From: Symbiodinium natans
Taxonomy: Eukaryota; Sar; Dinophyceae; Suessiales; Symbiodiniaceae
DNA length: 64,000 nucleotides
NCBI GenBank assembly: GCA_905221605.1
Contig: CAJNDS010002302.1
Coordinates: 321,522 to 385,521, forward strand
Reading direction: 5' to 3'
This document shows positions 39,864 to 49,200 of the stretch, piece by piece. Numbering within the stretch: position 1 is the stretch's first letter; the number at the start of each line of letters is the position of its first letter. The position numbers and the translations under genes are program-made. A model generated the notes under the pieces. It ran no database searches. It saw nothing but the letters and a program-made list of their open reading frames with translations, and was not told the DNA's origin.

Positions 39864-40036
39864 GCTCGGAGGTTCATATAGGGGGACATGAGGCACCTTA
39901 ACCCTAAACCCTAAACCCTAAACCCTAAACCCTAAACCCTAGACCCTAGACCCTAAACCCTAAACCCTAAACCCTAAACCCTAAACCCTAAACCCTAAAC
40001 CCTAAACCCTAAACCCTAAACCCTAAACCCTAAGTA

Positions 40037-40134
40037 AGTCGCCGTCCTATGCAAGCTGACGCTTCGGCACTGCGCAAGCAACGCCGGCTCGGGGGAATCT
40101 GTTCCTCCCACTCAAGGACGTGCCCAACCAACGG
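40037..40134 (+). CDS. Exon-like fragment ending at a family C remnant
   Basis: SRRPMQADASALRKQRRLGG then ICSSHSRTCPTN (another plus frame is also open). GGGGTACCTCTATTTTG of family C follows. Confidence 0.45.
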
Positions 40135-40214
40135 GGTACCTCTATTTTGAAACGACGCCTAAACCCTAAACCCTAAACCCTGAACCCCTGAACCCCTGAA
40201 CCCTAAACCCCAGT

Positions 40215-40220
40215 CGAGAA

Positions 40221-40251
<31 letters not shown>

Positions 40252-40410
40252 CGAGCGAGAGAGAGAGAGAGAGAGAGTTAGCGAGAGAGAGTTAGCGAGA
40301 GAGAGAGAGAAAGAGAGAGTTAGCGAGAGAGAGAAAGAGAGAGGGAGCGAGGGAGAGAATGGGAGAGAATGGGAGAGAATGGGAGAGAATGGGAGAGAAT
40401 GGGAGAGGGA
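40215..40410. repeat. (GA)n microsatellite and 10-bp GGGAGAGAAT array
   Basis: GAGA-rich with GTTAGCGAGA interruptions to 40355, then five GGGAGAGAAT units. Confidence 0.9.
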
Positions 40411-40443
40411 GAGGGGGCCAAGACGTCTTCAGACTGGTGGGCT

Positions 40444-41115
40444 TCAGCGCAATGTGGGTTCAGGGTGTGGGCAAGAGTTGGTTCTTGGGGTGTTTCGGGT
40501 CACCGCTGCAGCTTCCGTCTCGTGAAAGATCAGCGCAAGGTCGGCCACTCTACATAGGAGCTTCCAAGAATTAGATCTGGAAATGTGACCTCTAAGCCAG
40601 AACCCTAAGCTCTGCATTCTTGGGAGTGTTTGGCGGCCTCAATCTTGGGTAGGGACTTAGGGGCGCAAGAACGAAACTTACTTACCGCTTTAGGGCTGAG
40701 GGCTTTAGGGCCGAGGGTTTGGACTCTGAGGTTTCGGAACGTGTCTTGCGCCGAAACCACTCAGTAGCCAAGACACAGTCAACATCTGAAATAAGGAGTT
40801 AGGTACCATACGTATGTAAAAAATTAAGCCACACACAGCCGTGCGCCATCGGGCGCTCCCCTGCTGTGACATATGGACCCTGTCAATGGCTTTTGGAGGA
40901 ACACCGCCATCTGTTGTGGAAGCTGCAAGGGAAGGGGAATCCTTATTCTTATTCCCCTGTATCATCCATATATAACCCCCCTTTTGTACCCTTTCTAGTT
41001 GCTATGTACCTAAATAGCCCCTGAATAAACCCATACACAAGTGCCAGCCCGGCGAATACGACTTGAGAAGCCATGCCTCTGGTTCGGCTGCGTGCTCCTG
41101 CTCTTTCTCCTTCAT
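40444..41115 (-). CDS. Four-exon gene model, 125 residues
   Basis: Exons 41037-41115 (MKEKEQEHAAEPEAWLLKSY..), 40830-40922 (..TTDGGVPPKAIDRVHMSQQG..), 40686-40785 (..VDCVLATEWFRRKTRSETSE..), 40444-40549 (..VADLALIFHETEAAAVTRNT.., TGA). Introns 114, 44 and 136 nt with GTATGG, GC and GTAAGTAAG donors and cccttgcag, ttatttcag and ctatgtag acceptors; phases agree at each joint and the total is a multiple of three. The 44-nt intron is unusually short. The third exon contains KPSALKPSALKR, coded by CCCTAAAG-type telomere-like sequence. ATG 41115 may be the start or an internal Met after ccgtctgag. Product not recognised. Confidence 0.6.
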
Positions 41116-41259
41116 CTCAGACGGTTTAGGGTTTAGGGTTTAGGGTTTAGGGTTTAGGGTTTAGGGTTTAGGGTTTAAGGTTTAGGGTTTAGGGTCTAGG
41201 GTTTAAAGTTTAGGGTTTACGGTTTACGGTTTAGGGTTCAGGGTTTAAGGCTCAAAACT

Positions 41260-41431
41260 CTACATCTTGCCCATCTTGCCCCACATCTTAACCACATCAA
41301 ACCATGGTGGGGTTTCATGGTGCATCCAGAACTCAGGACAGGATCGACAGGCAGCAAAAAACACAGTGGCATCCGCGCCTCCTGCGAAGCAGCTTGCTGC
41401 CTGCCGCTCTCCTCTTCGATGATATTTGGGA
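41260..41431 (-). CDS. Exon-like segment ending KMGKM-stop
   Basis: RRGERQAASCFAGGADATVF, FAACRSCPEFWMHHETPPWF, DVVKMWGKMGKM, TAG. May belong to the gene at 40444-41115 through a telomeric intron (41116-41255), but phase could not be matched with certainty. Confidence 0.5.
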
Positions 41432-41574
41432 CTTAAGGTTCAGGGTTCAGGGTTCAGGGTTCAAGGTTTAGGGTTTAGGGTTTAGGGTTTAGGGTTTAGG
41501 GTTTAGGGTTTAGGGTTTAGGGTTTAGGGTTTAGCGTTTAGGGTTTAGGGTTTAGGGTTTAGGGTTTAGAAATT

Positions 41575-41860
41575 CCAAAAATTCCAACTCAAACAAGTGA
41601 AACCGTAACCACCTAATCCTTACAGCCTGAAGCATTTTGCAGCGAACTAAACCCGAGCCAGCCCGTGTGACACATGTTTCGGGGACACTTGAGACACTTG
41701 GCACTTGGGTGTCACATTGACATGGAACACCTGGGACACTGGGGTCAGAAGGCAAAGGAAACCGGGCCCCCTTAGTGGTTGCAATGGGGACGTTGGCGCA
41801 AGGGCCCTTTGATGATGATTTACCATTCCAAAAGCCTCCTAGCAAACTTTTGGCCAACTT
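41575..41860 (-). CDS. Weak open frame
   Basis: Open frame of about 100 codons (SLLGGFWNGKSSSKGPCANV...) with imperfect GTGTCCCAGGTGT-like internal repeats. Could be non-coding. Confidence 0.25.
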
Positions 41861-41991
41861 TTGGGCTACCGATTTTTTCGCCTAGAACCCCAGGTTCGTT
41901 GGATTTTCTGGACACCCCCGCAATGGTAGCACTGGGGACGGTCTGTTAACGGCGAAACGCCGCGCCTCCTTGGGGTTTAGAGTACGAACAG

Positions 41992-42667
41992 ATCTGCAAT
42001 GATGCGCTTGGCGACCAAGCTTGGCGACCCCTTCAGGGGTGCGGCTGCATCTGCAGCTCAGCGGAGCCGTGGTATAGCCCCCACGAGCAAGCACGTGGGT
42101 CTTCTGCAGTATCCACTAGCTCAGCAGAGCCTGCTATGGTCTCGCTGAGCGCTCGACTGCGCCCGCCTACCCCAATGGTGAGAGGGGTGGCAGGTGGGTT
42201 TAGGGTTCATGGGGGCTAAAGACTGAAGTATGATTTGACAGATGAAGGGCCTTGGACAAAACTCTACTGCTAACCCGAAGCCTACGACGCTTTCCCCCCA
42301 CCCCCAACCTGCCCAGAACCAAGCACCGGATGGTTTGGGGTTGAAAGGAATTGTTTGGATGTCCACAGGTTCTCTGGGTATTGCCCAAAAAAATAATCCA
42401 ATCAATTGCGTAATTGGAGGTTGCTTCTGCTGTGATCGCGCCAAATGAAGCTTGGGAGGCTCAACGCTTTACTGCATCATACATGCTTGCGGGCAGCTGT
42501 CCAATGAGGGGTGAGTTCGGGGCTCGACGCCGGTGATGCTGGCTCGTTTGGTACAAGCTCTGACAATCCCGCCAGGTTCAGTGCAGGTTAAGCTTCCGCT
42601 TGTCCACCTTGCAACTTGCTCATCTGCTGCTTTGTGGGGATCGGGCTGTGGAAGCATCTTCACATAG
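41992..42667 (+). CDS. Four-exon gene model, at least 159 residues
   Basis: Exons 41992-42177, 42242-42352, 42420-42510, 42576-42667 (TAG). Introns are 64, 67 and 65 nt: GTGAGAGG..tttgacag, GTTTGG..attggag, GTGAGTTCG..cccgccag. Phases agree (0, 0, 1). Peptide parts: CGCICSSAEPWYSPHEQARG, APDGLGLKGI, SAVIAPNEAWEAQRFTASYM, VQVKLPLVHLATCSSAALWG. An antisense frame of 81 codons with ATG and stop (42469-42714) competes for the 3' part, so the strand needs RNA evidence. Function unknown. Confidence 0.5.
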
Positions 42668-43072
42668 TTTTGACCATGGCGAGGGACGCTCATGTTCGCC
42701 TTAACAGGGACCATGGTGCATGCCTAGAGATTCGTGCACGGGTGGATCAAGGCGTGCCGCTGCTTGTGCCGCGCCCTAGATTCCTCTAGAATCTCGATAG
42801 AATCTACGAGGTTTCTACCAATATTTTGGCTTCTGGTATTCTTCCCTTTGTAGGGTGTAGGGTTCAGGGTTTAGGCTTTAGGTTTCAGGTTAAGGGTTTA
42901 AGGTTTAGGGGTTAGGGTTTAGGGTTTAGGGTTTAGGGTTTAGGGTTTAGGGTTTAGGGTTTAGGGTTTAGGATTTAGGGTTTAGGGTTGAGGGTTTAGG
43001 GTTTAGGGTTTAGGGTTTGGGTTTAGGGTTTAGGGTTTAGGGGCTTCGGGTCTAGGGTTAAATCGGGCCTCA

Positions 43073-43149
43073 GGTCCCCGGCTCAAAGCCATAAGCCCAC
43101 AAATCTGCAACAAGGGCCTCGAGCCGCCCGAGTTCGGTCTTGCAGGTTG
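43073..43149 (-). CDS. Exon-like fragment
   Basis: TCKTELGRLEALVADLWAYG then FEPGT and TGA; acidic helix. Confidence 0.55.
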
Positions 43150-43296
43150 AGGGATTCGAGGTTTAGGGTGTACCTTAAACCATAAAATCCTAAACCCTAA
43201 ACCCCTTAACCCTAAACCCCTAAACCCCTAAACCCCTAAAACCCCTAAAACCCCTAAAACCCCTAAAACCCCTAAAACCCCTAAAACCCCAAACCC

Positions 43297-43376
43297 GAGC
43301 TCCTCTCCGGCACGGGCCCAACTGAAGAGCCCCCTGGGCGTGCGCCTCGGAATCGACGCTAGGTGTTCGTTGTTGA
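43297..43376. CDS. Exon-like island, strand unresolved
   Basis: Plus: ELLSGTGPTEEPPGRAPRNR. Minus: SIPRRTPRGLFSWARAGEEL. C-rich left, G-rich right. Confidence 0.35.
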
Positions 43377-43477
43377 GGGTTTTAGGGGTTTAGGGTTTAG
43401 GGTTTAGGGTTTAGGGTTTAGGGTTTAGGGTTTAGGGTTTAGGGTTTAGGGTTTAGGGTTTTTAAGGTTTTAGGGTA

Positions 43478-44122
43478 ATGTTGGACCTGCTTTAGTAGGG
43501 GGGGTGCACTTTGAAGTCAAGTTGGCGGAATTATTCGGGATCCCCTGACTGTTTGAGGGGTGCGCTTTAAAGTCAAACGGTTCCCGAAATCCGGCACTTT
43601 TTTTAGGATTTGGGACTTGTTTCGGCCCGGAGGCTCCGGCTTAAAGCCGGGCCTTATGAATTTAAAGCCGGGCCTTAGGATTTCAAAGGCCGATCTCCTG
43701 AATTCCAACCGGCCCGAAACCAATATTTTCCTTTAAGGAAACCTTTTGAAAAACTGGTTTCGTTCAATCCGACAAGGGGGTGGTCCAGGGGCCCCCTCGG
43801 ACCCTCAACAATGGGACTGTTTCGGGGCCCGCTTTAATGTCCGGGCCCCGGCCCGGAGGCTCCGAATTTGGAAAAAGCCTATGGATTCCTGTTGAATTCA
43901 TATAAACTCATCTCGGACCCCTTTTCGATTCGCGCGGCTCCCTTTTAAATTCATATAAGCTCATCCCTTTTAGATTCATATGGATCCCTTTTAAATCTAT
44001 CTAAACTCCTCCCTATTGAAATCATATAAACCCCCGGCGCCCTTTAATCAGGACCCAATCCACGCCCCGACTGTTCAGGGGAGGGGGGGGGGGGGGCCAA
44101 CACATGAAAGCAGGTCCAACAT
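43478..44122. mobile_element. Non-autonomous DNA transposon-like element, 645 bp, TA target
   Basis: Perfect terminal inverted repeats ATGTTGGACCTGCTTT / AAAGCAGGTCCAACAT flanked by TA on both sides. Internal direct repeats: GTGC(A/G)CTTT(G/A)AAGTCAA at 43508 and 43560; GGCCCGGAGGCTCCG at 43625 and 43850; and about four diverged TTTAAATTCATATAAGCTCA units at 43890-44035. No transposase frame. Inserted in a telomeric tract. TA duplication is typical of Tc1/mariner-type elements, but the family is not proven. Confidence 0.85.
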
Positions 44123-44451
44123 TATAGGGTTTCGGGCTTAGGGTTTTTGGGTTTTCGGGTTTCAGGGCTTAGGGTTTAGGGATTCGGGCTTAGGGTTTAG
44201 GGTTGTTAGGGCTGAGGAGTTGGAGGGTTTAAGGAGGGTTGTTCGGGCTGTTAGGGTTGTTAGGGTTCTTGAGGGCTTTAAGGGGTGTTTAGGATGCTTA
44301 AGGTTTTTTTGGGTTTTAGGTTTGGAGTTTTAAGGGTTGGTGGTTTAGGGTTTAGGAGGGTTCAGTTGAAAAAACTTGGGCTTTTAGGGCTTTTTGGGGG
44401 GGGTTGGTTGGGGGGTTTGGAGAGTTCAAGGGTTCAGTGTTTTACCTTCAG

Positions 44452-44791
44452 GGCCTGCTGCAAAGGGAGTTTGTTCGCAAGGAGCTGGGAGGTTCATACT
44501 CAGTAACCCAAGTAGAAGGTTTTCAGGGTTTCGGGTTTAGGATTTAGGGTTTAGGGTTTAGGGTTTAGCCCAACTTTAGCTGCACTTCTTACCCAATTAT
44601 AACCCTACTAGGGTACTCAGGGGGCTTATAGGTGGGTTAGAGCCACACTGATAGTTGGGTTATAAGTACCTTGAATTTGCAAGAGCCTCGGGGAAAGTCC
44701 CCGAATGCCTTCCGTACTGCGTTACGCTCAAAGAACAGAGTCGGCACTTGGGTGTTGAGAGCCTTTGGGACTTCTTCAGTCGGGCCCTGGG
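44452..44791 (+). CDS. Two exons spliced across a family A element with telomeric insert
   Basis: Exon 44452-44491 follows tgttttaccttcag and reads GLLQREFVRKELG; donor CTGGGAG|GTTCATAC. Intron 44492-44683 is a family A element with telomeric units at about 44520-44567. Exon 44684-44791 starts after gaatttgcaag and reads PRGKSPNAFRTALRSKNRVG then TWVLRAFGTSSVGPW; donor GG|GTTTAAGG. Phase agrees (G|AG = Glu). Function unknown. Confidence 0.65.
44485..44683. repeat. Family A element interrupted by telomeric repeat
   Basis: GGGAGGTTCATACTCAGTAA CCCAA | telomeric | CCCAACTTTAGCTGCACTTC..; CCCAA stands on both sides of the insert. Confidence 0.85.
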
Positions 44792-44831
44792 GTTTAAGGT
44801 TTATGGGCTAGGGATTAGGGTTTAGGGAACT

Positions 44832-45107
44832 ATGCCAGGATCTATAACAGAGCCTGCTTCTGCGCGCGGGCGGAACACGAACATTGCAAGCTAGAACCAA
44901 ATGGCACAAGATAAGCATGTCTGTGAAAAGCATATCTGAGACCAACAACTGCTTCAGAGGATTCGCATGCTGGCTGTAGGGTTTGGGCTGCACGTCAGCT
45001 TACAAGCCATGAAGTCTGACTGTGCGTTGATAGAACCTACCACAACTTTCAAGCTTGTCAAGTTAGGTCATGTCGCTCGTTCATGTTCGTTTCGGCAAGC
45101 AATGTAG
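44832..45107 (+). CDS. Consecutive exon-like segments
   Basis: 44832-44910 after actatgccag reads IYNRACFCARAEHEHCKLEP, NGTR; 44915-44975 reads SVKSISETNNCFRGFACWL, TAG; 45009-45107 is ATG to TAG: MKSDCALIEPTTTFKLVKLG then HVARSCSFRQAM, preceded by agcttacaag. Possibly the same gene as 44452-44791. Exact joints unknown. Confidence 0.5.
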
Positions 45108-45276
45108 AAGACCAAGGCTTCCCCGACATTGCGCCAAGAAGCTTTAGGGTTTAGGGTTGAAAGAAAAGGGTACGGCTTAGGGTTTAGGGGTTAGGGTTGA
45201 AAGAAAAGGGTTTAGGGTTTAGGGTTTAGGGTTGAAAGAAAAGGGTTTAGAAAAGGGCTTAGGGTTTAGGGTTCAG

Positions 45277-45428
45277 GGTCTTTACTTTGCGCCTCGTTGA
45301 GCTTTCCGGCTTTCGGGGGCAGAGTGAACTGCAACTTTTCTCGTGGCGCGGGCTCGCTTTGGATCCTAACGAAAGCAACTGTGTGAAACTGACCTTTCGC
45401 ACTGATGGGCCAAACTCAACAAAACTAG
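45277..45428 (+). CDS. 50-codon exon
   Basis: Acceptor agggttcag (repeat-derived), donor AAACTAG|GTTGTCAG. VFTLRLVELSGFRGQSELQL, FSWRGLALDPNESNCVKLTF, RTDGPNSTKL. Alternating hydrophobic pattern suggests beta structure. Phase 2 in, 1 out. Very good coding look; family not recognised. Confidence 0.7.
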
Positions 45429-45548
45429 GTTGTCAGTGGAGGGCTTAGAGTCCTAGACCCTAAACCCCAAACCCCAAACCCTAAACCCTGAACCCTAAAC
45501 CCTAAACCCTAAACCCTTAAAACCCTTAAAACCCCTAAACCCCAAAAG

Positions 45549-45674
45549 AGGAAGGTCCGGAGCTCTCACAAGTCCGGGATCCTCGAAATCAGGAGCTCAG
45601 GGACCGGTTGCCCGGCGAGGAGGCTCCGGCCGGCCAGGGCCAGGTGGGGCCTTCATGGCTTAAGATTAAGGGGG
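45549..45674 (+). CDS. 41-codon exon, charged
   Basis: Acceptor cccaaaag; GPELSQVRDPRNQELRDRLP then GEEAPAGQGQVGPSWLKIK; donor merges with GTTTAGGG. C-rich left, G-rich right. Confidence 0.6.
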
Positions 45675-45849
45675 GTTTAGGGTTTAGGGTTTAGGGTTTA
45701 GGGTTTAGGGTGTAGGGTTTAGGGTTTAGGGTTTAGGGTTTAGGATTTAGGATTTAGGGTTAGGGTTTTGTCCTTTTCTGGCGGGGGTTGGGGGGGGGGG
45801 TAGGGTTTCAGGAGGGTTGTAGGGCTTCTTTGGGGCTTTTCCTCCACAG

Positions 45850-45943
45850 AGACACGTCTGCCATCCTCTCTGAAGACACCCTCACGCGATGCCATGCACG
45901 TATGATTACAACTAGGCCCAAGAGTAACTTAGGAATAAAGCGG
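45850..45943 (+). CDS. Exon with textbook acceptor
   Basis: Acceptor cttttcctccacag; DTSAILSEDTLTRCHARMIT then TRPKSNLGIKR; donor AGCGG|GTGCCCC where a 40-bp foldback (GGTGCCC..GGGCACC, 45943-45984) begins. Confidence 0.6.
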
Positions 45944-46263
45944 GTGCCCCTTTTGGTTTAACGGGGACTTATAAGGGCACCCAAGCCCTAAACCCTAAAC
46001 CCTAACCCCTAAAGAGGGGCCCTAAACCCTAAACCCTAAACCCTAAACCCTAAACCCTAAACCCTAAACCCTAAACCCTAAACCCTAAACCCTACTCTGG
46101 GGTCCTAGACAACCAAGAAGCGGAGACCTGGCCCTAGGCCCTAAACATCCCAAAACACGCTCAAGATTTGGGGTTTAGGGATTAGGTCTGAGGGTTTAGG
46201 GTTGAGGGTTTAGGGTTTGGGGTTTAGGGTTTAGGGTTTGGGGTTTAGGGTTTAGGGTCCAGG

Positions 46264-46338
46264 GTAAAATGCGCCCTGCACCCGGCCAGGGCCCCAGCCT
46301 CTCGGCACCGGTCCGGCCTACAGCACTGCTTTGGGGTT
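46264..46338 (+). CDS. Exon-like fragment
   Basis: Acceptor agggtccag; VKCALHPARAPASRHRSGLQ then HCFG; donor TTTGG|GGTTTG or GGG|GTTTG. Confidence 0.5.
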
Positions 46339-46350
46339 TGTTGGGCTCTC

Positions 46351-46505
46351 TTCCCCCTTGTACGAACAGTCCATAATAGGGTTTAGGGTTCAGGGTTTAG
46401 GGTTTAGGGTTTAGGGTTTAGGGTTTAGGGTTTAGGGTTTAGGGTTTAGGGTTTAGGGTATAATAGGGATTAGAGTACTGTTAGTAAAAGGGGAGGAACA
46501 TCCCA
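46351..46505. repeat. Family B element interrupted by telomeric repeat
   Basis: TTCCCCCTTGTACGAACAGT CC..ATAATAGGG | (TTTAGGG)n 46380-46458 | TATAATAGGGATTAG..AGGAACATCCC. Confidence 0.85.
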
Positions 46506-46658
46506 ATCTATAGGACTTAGGATTCAGGACTTTCGGGGATCTTGGGGTCTTAGGGGTTTGGGGTGTTAGGGTCTAAAGAGTTTAGGGTTCATAATAAGTT
46601 TAGGGTCTAAAGAGTTTAGGGGTTTAGGGTTCAGGGTTGAGGGTGCAGGGTTTAGGGT

Positions 46659-46757
46659 TGGGATATCCCCCCCTCATACTAACAGTCCTTGATGGGATTA
46701 TAATAGGGTTCAGTACAATCCCTCTTAAGGACTGCTAGTATACGGGGGAACATCCCA
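46659..46757. repeat. Foldback element, family B copy, complete
   Basis: TTGGGATATCCCCCCCTCAT ACTAACAGTCC.. to GGACTGCTAGTATACGGGGG AACATCCCAA. Confidence 0.9.
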
Positions 46758-46959
46758 ATCTTTAGGGCTTGGGATTCAGGATTTTGGGGTTTTTAGGGGT
46801 TCGGGGTGTGAGGGTCTAAAGGGTTTAGGGTTTCTATGCCCATATAAGGTTTAGGGCTTTGGGGGAGGGACTCGGCATCGAGAGCTGTGGCCGTCGTTGA
46901 CGTTGAGTCTTGGGCTTTGGAGGACTTCGTCGATGCCCCCCCCAAGCCCTAAGCCCCAG

Positions 46960-47170
46960 ACACTTCGGATAGCAGACTGTCAGAAAATGCAGAACTGCTT
47001 TCTTGCGAAAGGTCAGAAACAAGCAGAGGCAGGCACAGAGCGGGCTCAGTTAGCACATGGCGCACGTTGCTTACAAGCCGGGGTGCAAGTTTGAGCCCAA
47101 CCTCAGTATAAAAAGATGCCGCTACCAGTATACCCACGTGCACAGTACTTTCACTACCAGCCACCTTGGC
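46960..47170. CDS. Coding-like island, strand unresolved
   Basis: Plus frames DSRLSENAELLSCERSETSR.. and RIADCQKMQNCFLAKGQKQA..; minus frame VGILVAASFYTEVGLKLAPR... All open more than 45 codons. Confidence 0.4.
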
Positions 47171-47371
47171 CCCGCCCCCTAATGGTGCCCTCCGCAAACC
47201 CTAGTTAAACCCTAACCCCTAAACCCTAACCCTAAACCCTTAAACCCGACACCGGAAGAAAACCCCAACCCCAAGCCCTAAACCCTAAACCCCAAGCCCT
47301 AAACCCTAAACCCCAAGCCCTAAACCCTAAACCCTACACCCTAAACCCTAAACCCCCCTCTGCCTGCACAG

Positions 47372-47463
47372 ATGGCAGCAGCTTCGAAGCCGCGGTCGAA
47401 GCCGGGCAAGGCCCAGGTGCCCAGCGTCCTCCCACAACACGACTGCAGCTGCAGTTGCAATAC
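47372..47463 (+). CDS. Possible 5' exon: acceptor immediately before ATG
   Basis: ctctgcctgcacag|ATG. MAAASKPRSKPGKAQVPSVL then PQHDCSCSCN. An AG next to ATG fits spliced-leader trans-splicing known in dinoflagellates, but an internal exon is possible. Confidence 0.55.
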
Positions 47464-47496
47464 CCTAAACCCTAAACCCTAAACCCTAAACCCTAA

Positions 47497-47572
47497 ACCC
47501 TTTTTGCATCCGGACTCCCATGGGTGCTGCCAGAAACTGCCCAAGCACAGGCTCCCAGTGCTACTGACTGAA
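47497..47572 (+). CDS. Exon-like fragment
   Basis: LFASGLPWVLPETAQAQAPS then ATD and TGA; alternative plus frame HPDSHGCCQKLPKHRLPVLL. Confidence 0.4.
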
Positions 47573-47590
47573 ACCCTAAACCCTAACCCC

Positions 47591-47710
47591 CCCCCCCGCC
47601 CTACCCCCTGATATTAAATACCCCCCTCCCTTATACTATAATATGGCTATACTGGGTGGTATTCAATATTCGGGGGTAAGGGGGGGTTGTTTAATATTAG
47701 GGGGAGGGGA
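47591..47710. repeat. Foldback element, family M copy
   Basis: CCCCCTGATATTAAATACCC CCC and GGGGTTGTTTAATATTAGGG GG are inverted arms. Confidence 0.75.
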
Positions 47711-47717
47711 TTACTAC

Positions 47718-47840
47718 AATGAAAAGAGTAAACGATCCCAAACCATCCGCGTCCTTCCAGAGAGGAGCTCCCATGCAAAGAGCTCGCCGCCGACACGCAG
47801 AGCCCAGAGACGTTGCGACGCCTTCTTCTTGGAGCGGTTT
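47718..47840 (-). CDS. Exon-like fragment beside family M element
   Basis: LQEEGVATSLGSACRRRALC then MGAPLWKDADGLGSFTLFI; donor TTCATT|GTAGTAATC runs into the element. A plus frame is also open. Confidence 0.45.
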
Positions 47841-47904
47841 AGGATTTAGGGTTTAGGGTTGAGGATTGAGGGTTGAGGGTTGAGGGTTTAGAGTTTAGGG
47901 TTTA

Positions 47905-48065
47905 GGCGTTTGGGGGGTGGGGGGGGGGGGGGGGTTTTGGGGGGGGGGGGGGCTTTTTTTGGGGGGGGGGGGGGGGGGCTTTGGGGGGGGGGGGGGCTTT
48001 GGGGGGGGGGGGGGGCGTGGGGGGGGGGGGGGGGCTTTTGGGGGGGGGGCGGGGGGGGTTGCGTT
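47905..48065. repeat. G-rich low-complexity block
   Basis: Runs of 9-17 G separated by GCTTT/GCTTTT. No gene. Confidence 0.9.
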
Positions 48066-48097
48066 TCCACGTAGGGTTTAGGCCTGCTTCGGGTTGT

Positions 48098-48292
48098 CTA
48101 AGACTTTGTGGCCTTACGATTTAGGGGCGAGGGGTTTAAATTGAAATCGTCAATCGTGCAAATTCCTAGATAAGCGGGTGGGTCGGGGGTGGTGGGTGTG
48201 ATGTATAAAGGAGAAACCCCCCCAAAAAGGGCCGGTGATGTTGAGAACCGTAGGTAGTCTAAATCCGAAAACCTAAACCCGAAACGCTTCAA
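48098..48292 (-). CDS. Weak open frame
   Basis: GFRFSDLDYLRFSTSPALFG.. 64 codons with ATG and stop. No splice or codon support. Confidence 0.3.
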   Translation of the reverse strand: MKRFGFRFSDLDYLRFSTSPALFGGVSPLYITPTTPDPPAYLGICTIDDFNLNPSPLNRKATKS

Positions 48293-48412
48293 CTCAAACC
48301 TTATAAACCCTAAACCCTTAACCCTGAGCCCTCAATCCCAAAACCCTAAATCCCAAACCCTACACCCGACAGACGTTGGGCTGAAGGCCCCATGGGATCC
48401 TCAAATCTCCAG

Positions 48413-48488
48413 CTGAGGGGAAGACCCCATCAGAACTCGGCTCGAGCGTCAAGGAGAGCACCTCGCAGGAACCCTACCCCAACCAATC
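48413..48488 (+). CDS. Exon with GTAACT donor
   Basis: Acceptor caaatctccag; EGKTPSELGSSVKESTSQEP then YPNQ; donor CAATC|GTAACT. Confidence 0.5.
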
Positions 48489-48626
48489 GTAACTCTTAAG
48501 GATACCGCAGGCCTTGAGCCTCCATGCAATTTAGGTTCCTAGGGTTTCAGGGTTTCAGGGGTTAGGCTTCAGGGTTTCAGGGTTTAGGGTTTAGGGTTTA
48601 GGATTTAGGGTTTAGGGCTTAGAGGC

Positions 48627-48735
48627 TTAGAGAGCCAGACTCTGCAGCTCAAGCTGGGTCGTACACAACTGCTTCCGTTGCCTCCTTGCTGTCTGAGGCA
48701 GCGCAACTCTCTTCAGCTCCTTGTCGCTGTCTGAC
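48627..48735 (-). CDS. Terminal-exon-like fragment, 35 codons
   Basis: Acceptor acctgtccacag; SDSDKELKRVALPQTARRQR then KQLCTTQLELQSLAL and TAA. Basic helix. Confidence 0.6.
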
Positions 48736-48941
48736 CTGTGGACACCCTAAACCCTACTGAGTCCACACACTGTCTTCGTTAGGGTTTAGGGTTTAGGTTT
48801 AGGGTTTAGGGTTTAGGGTTTAGGGTTTAGGGTTTAGGGTTTAGGGTTTAGGGTTTAGGGTCTAGGGTTTAGGGTTTAGGGTTTAGGGTTTAGGGTCTAG
48901 GGTTTACGGTTTAGGGTTTAAGGTTTAAGGTTTACGGTTAC

Positions 48942-49073
48942 ACCAACTCTGACGTCTTGAGTCGACGCCCAGGGTCCGCGCCTGTTGCGCACCAGGTCGT
49001 CCAACTGGCATCTTCAAGGGCACGTCAAACAATGGATGCACCTCGACATGCGCTGGCAAACCCATCACCACAG
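48942..49073 (+). CDS. 44-codon exon
   Basis: TNSDVLSRRPGSAPVAHQVV, QLASSRARQTMDAPRHALAN, PSPQ; donor CCACAG|GTCAAC. Upstream is degenerate repeat. Confidence 0.6.
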
Positions 49074-49200
49074 GTCAACACAAAGGGCTTAGGGTCTAGG
49101 ATATCAGGTTTAGGGTTTACGGTTTAGGGTTTAGGGCTTAGGGTTTAGGGCTCAGGGTTTGGGATATGGAGTTTAGGGCCTGTTTCGGGTTTAGGGTGCT

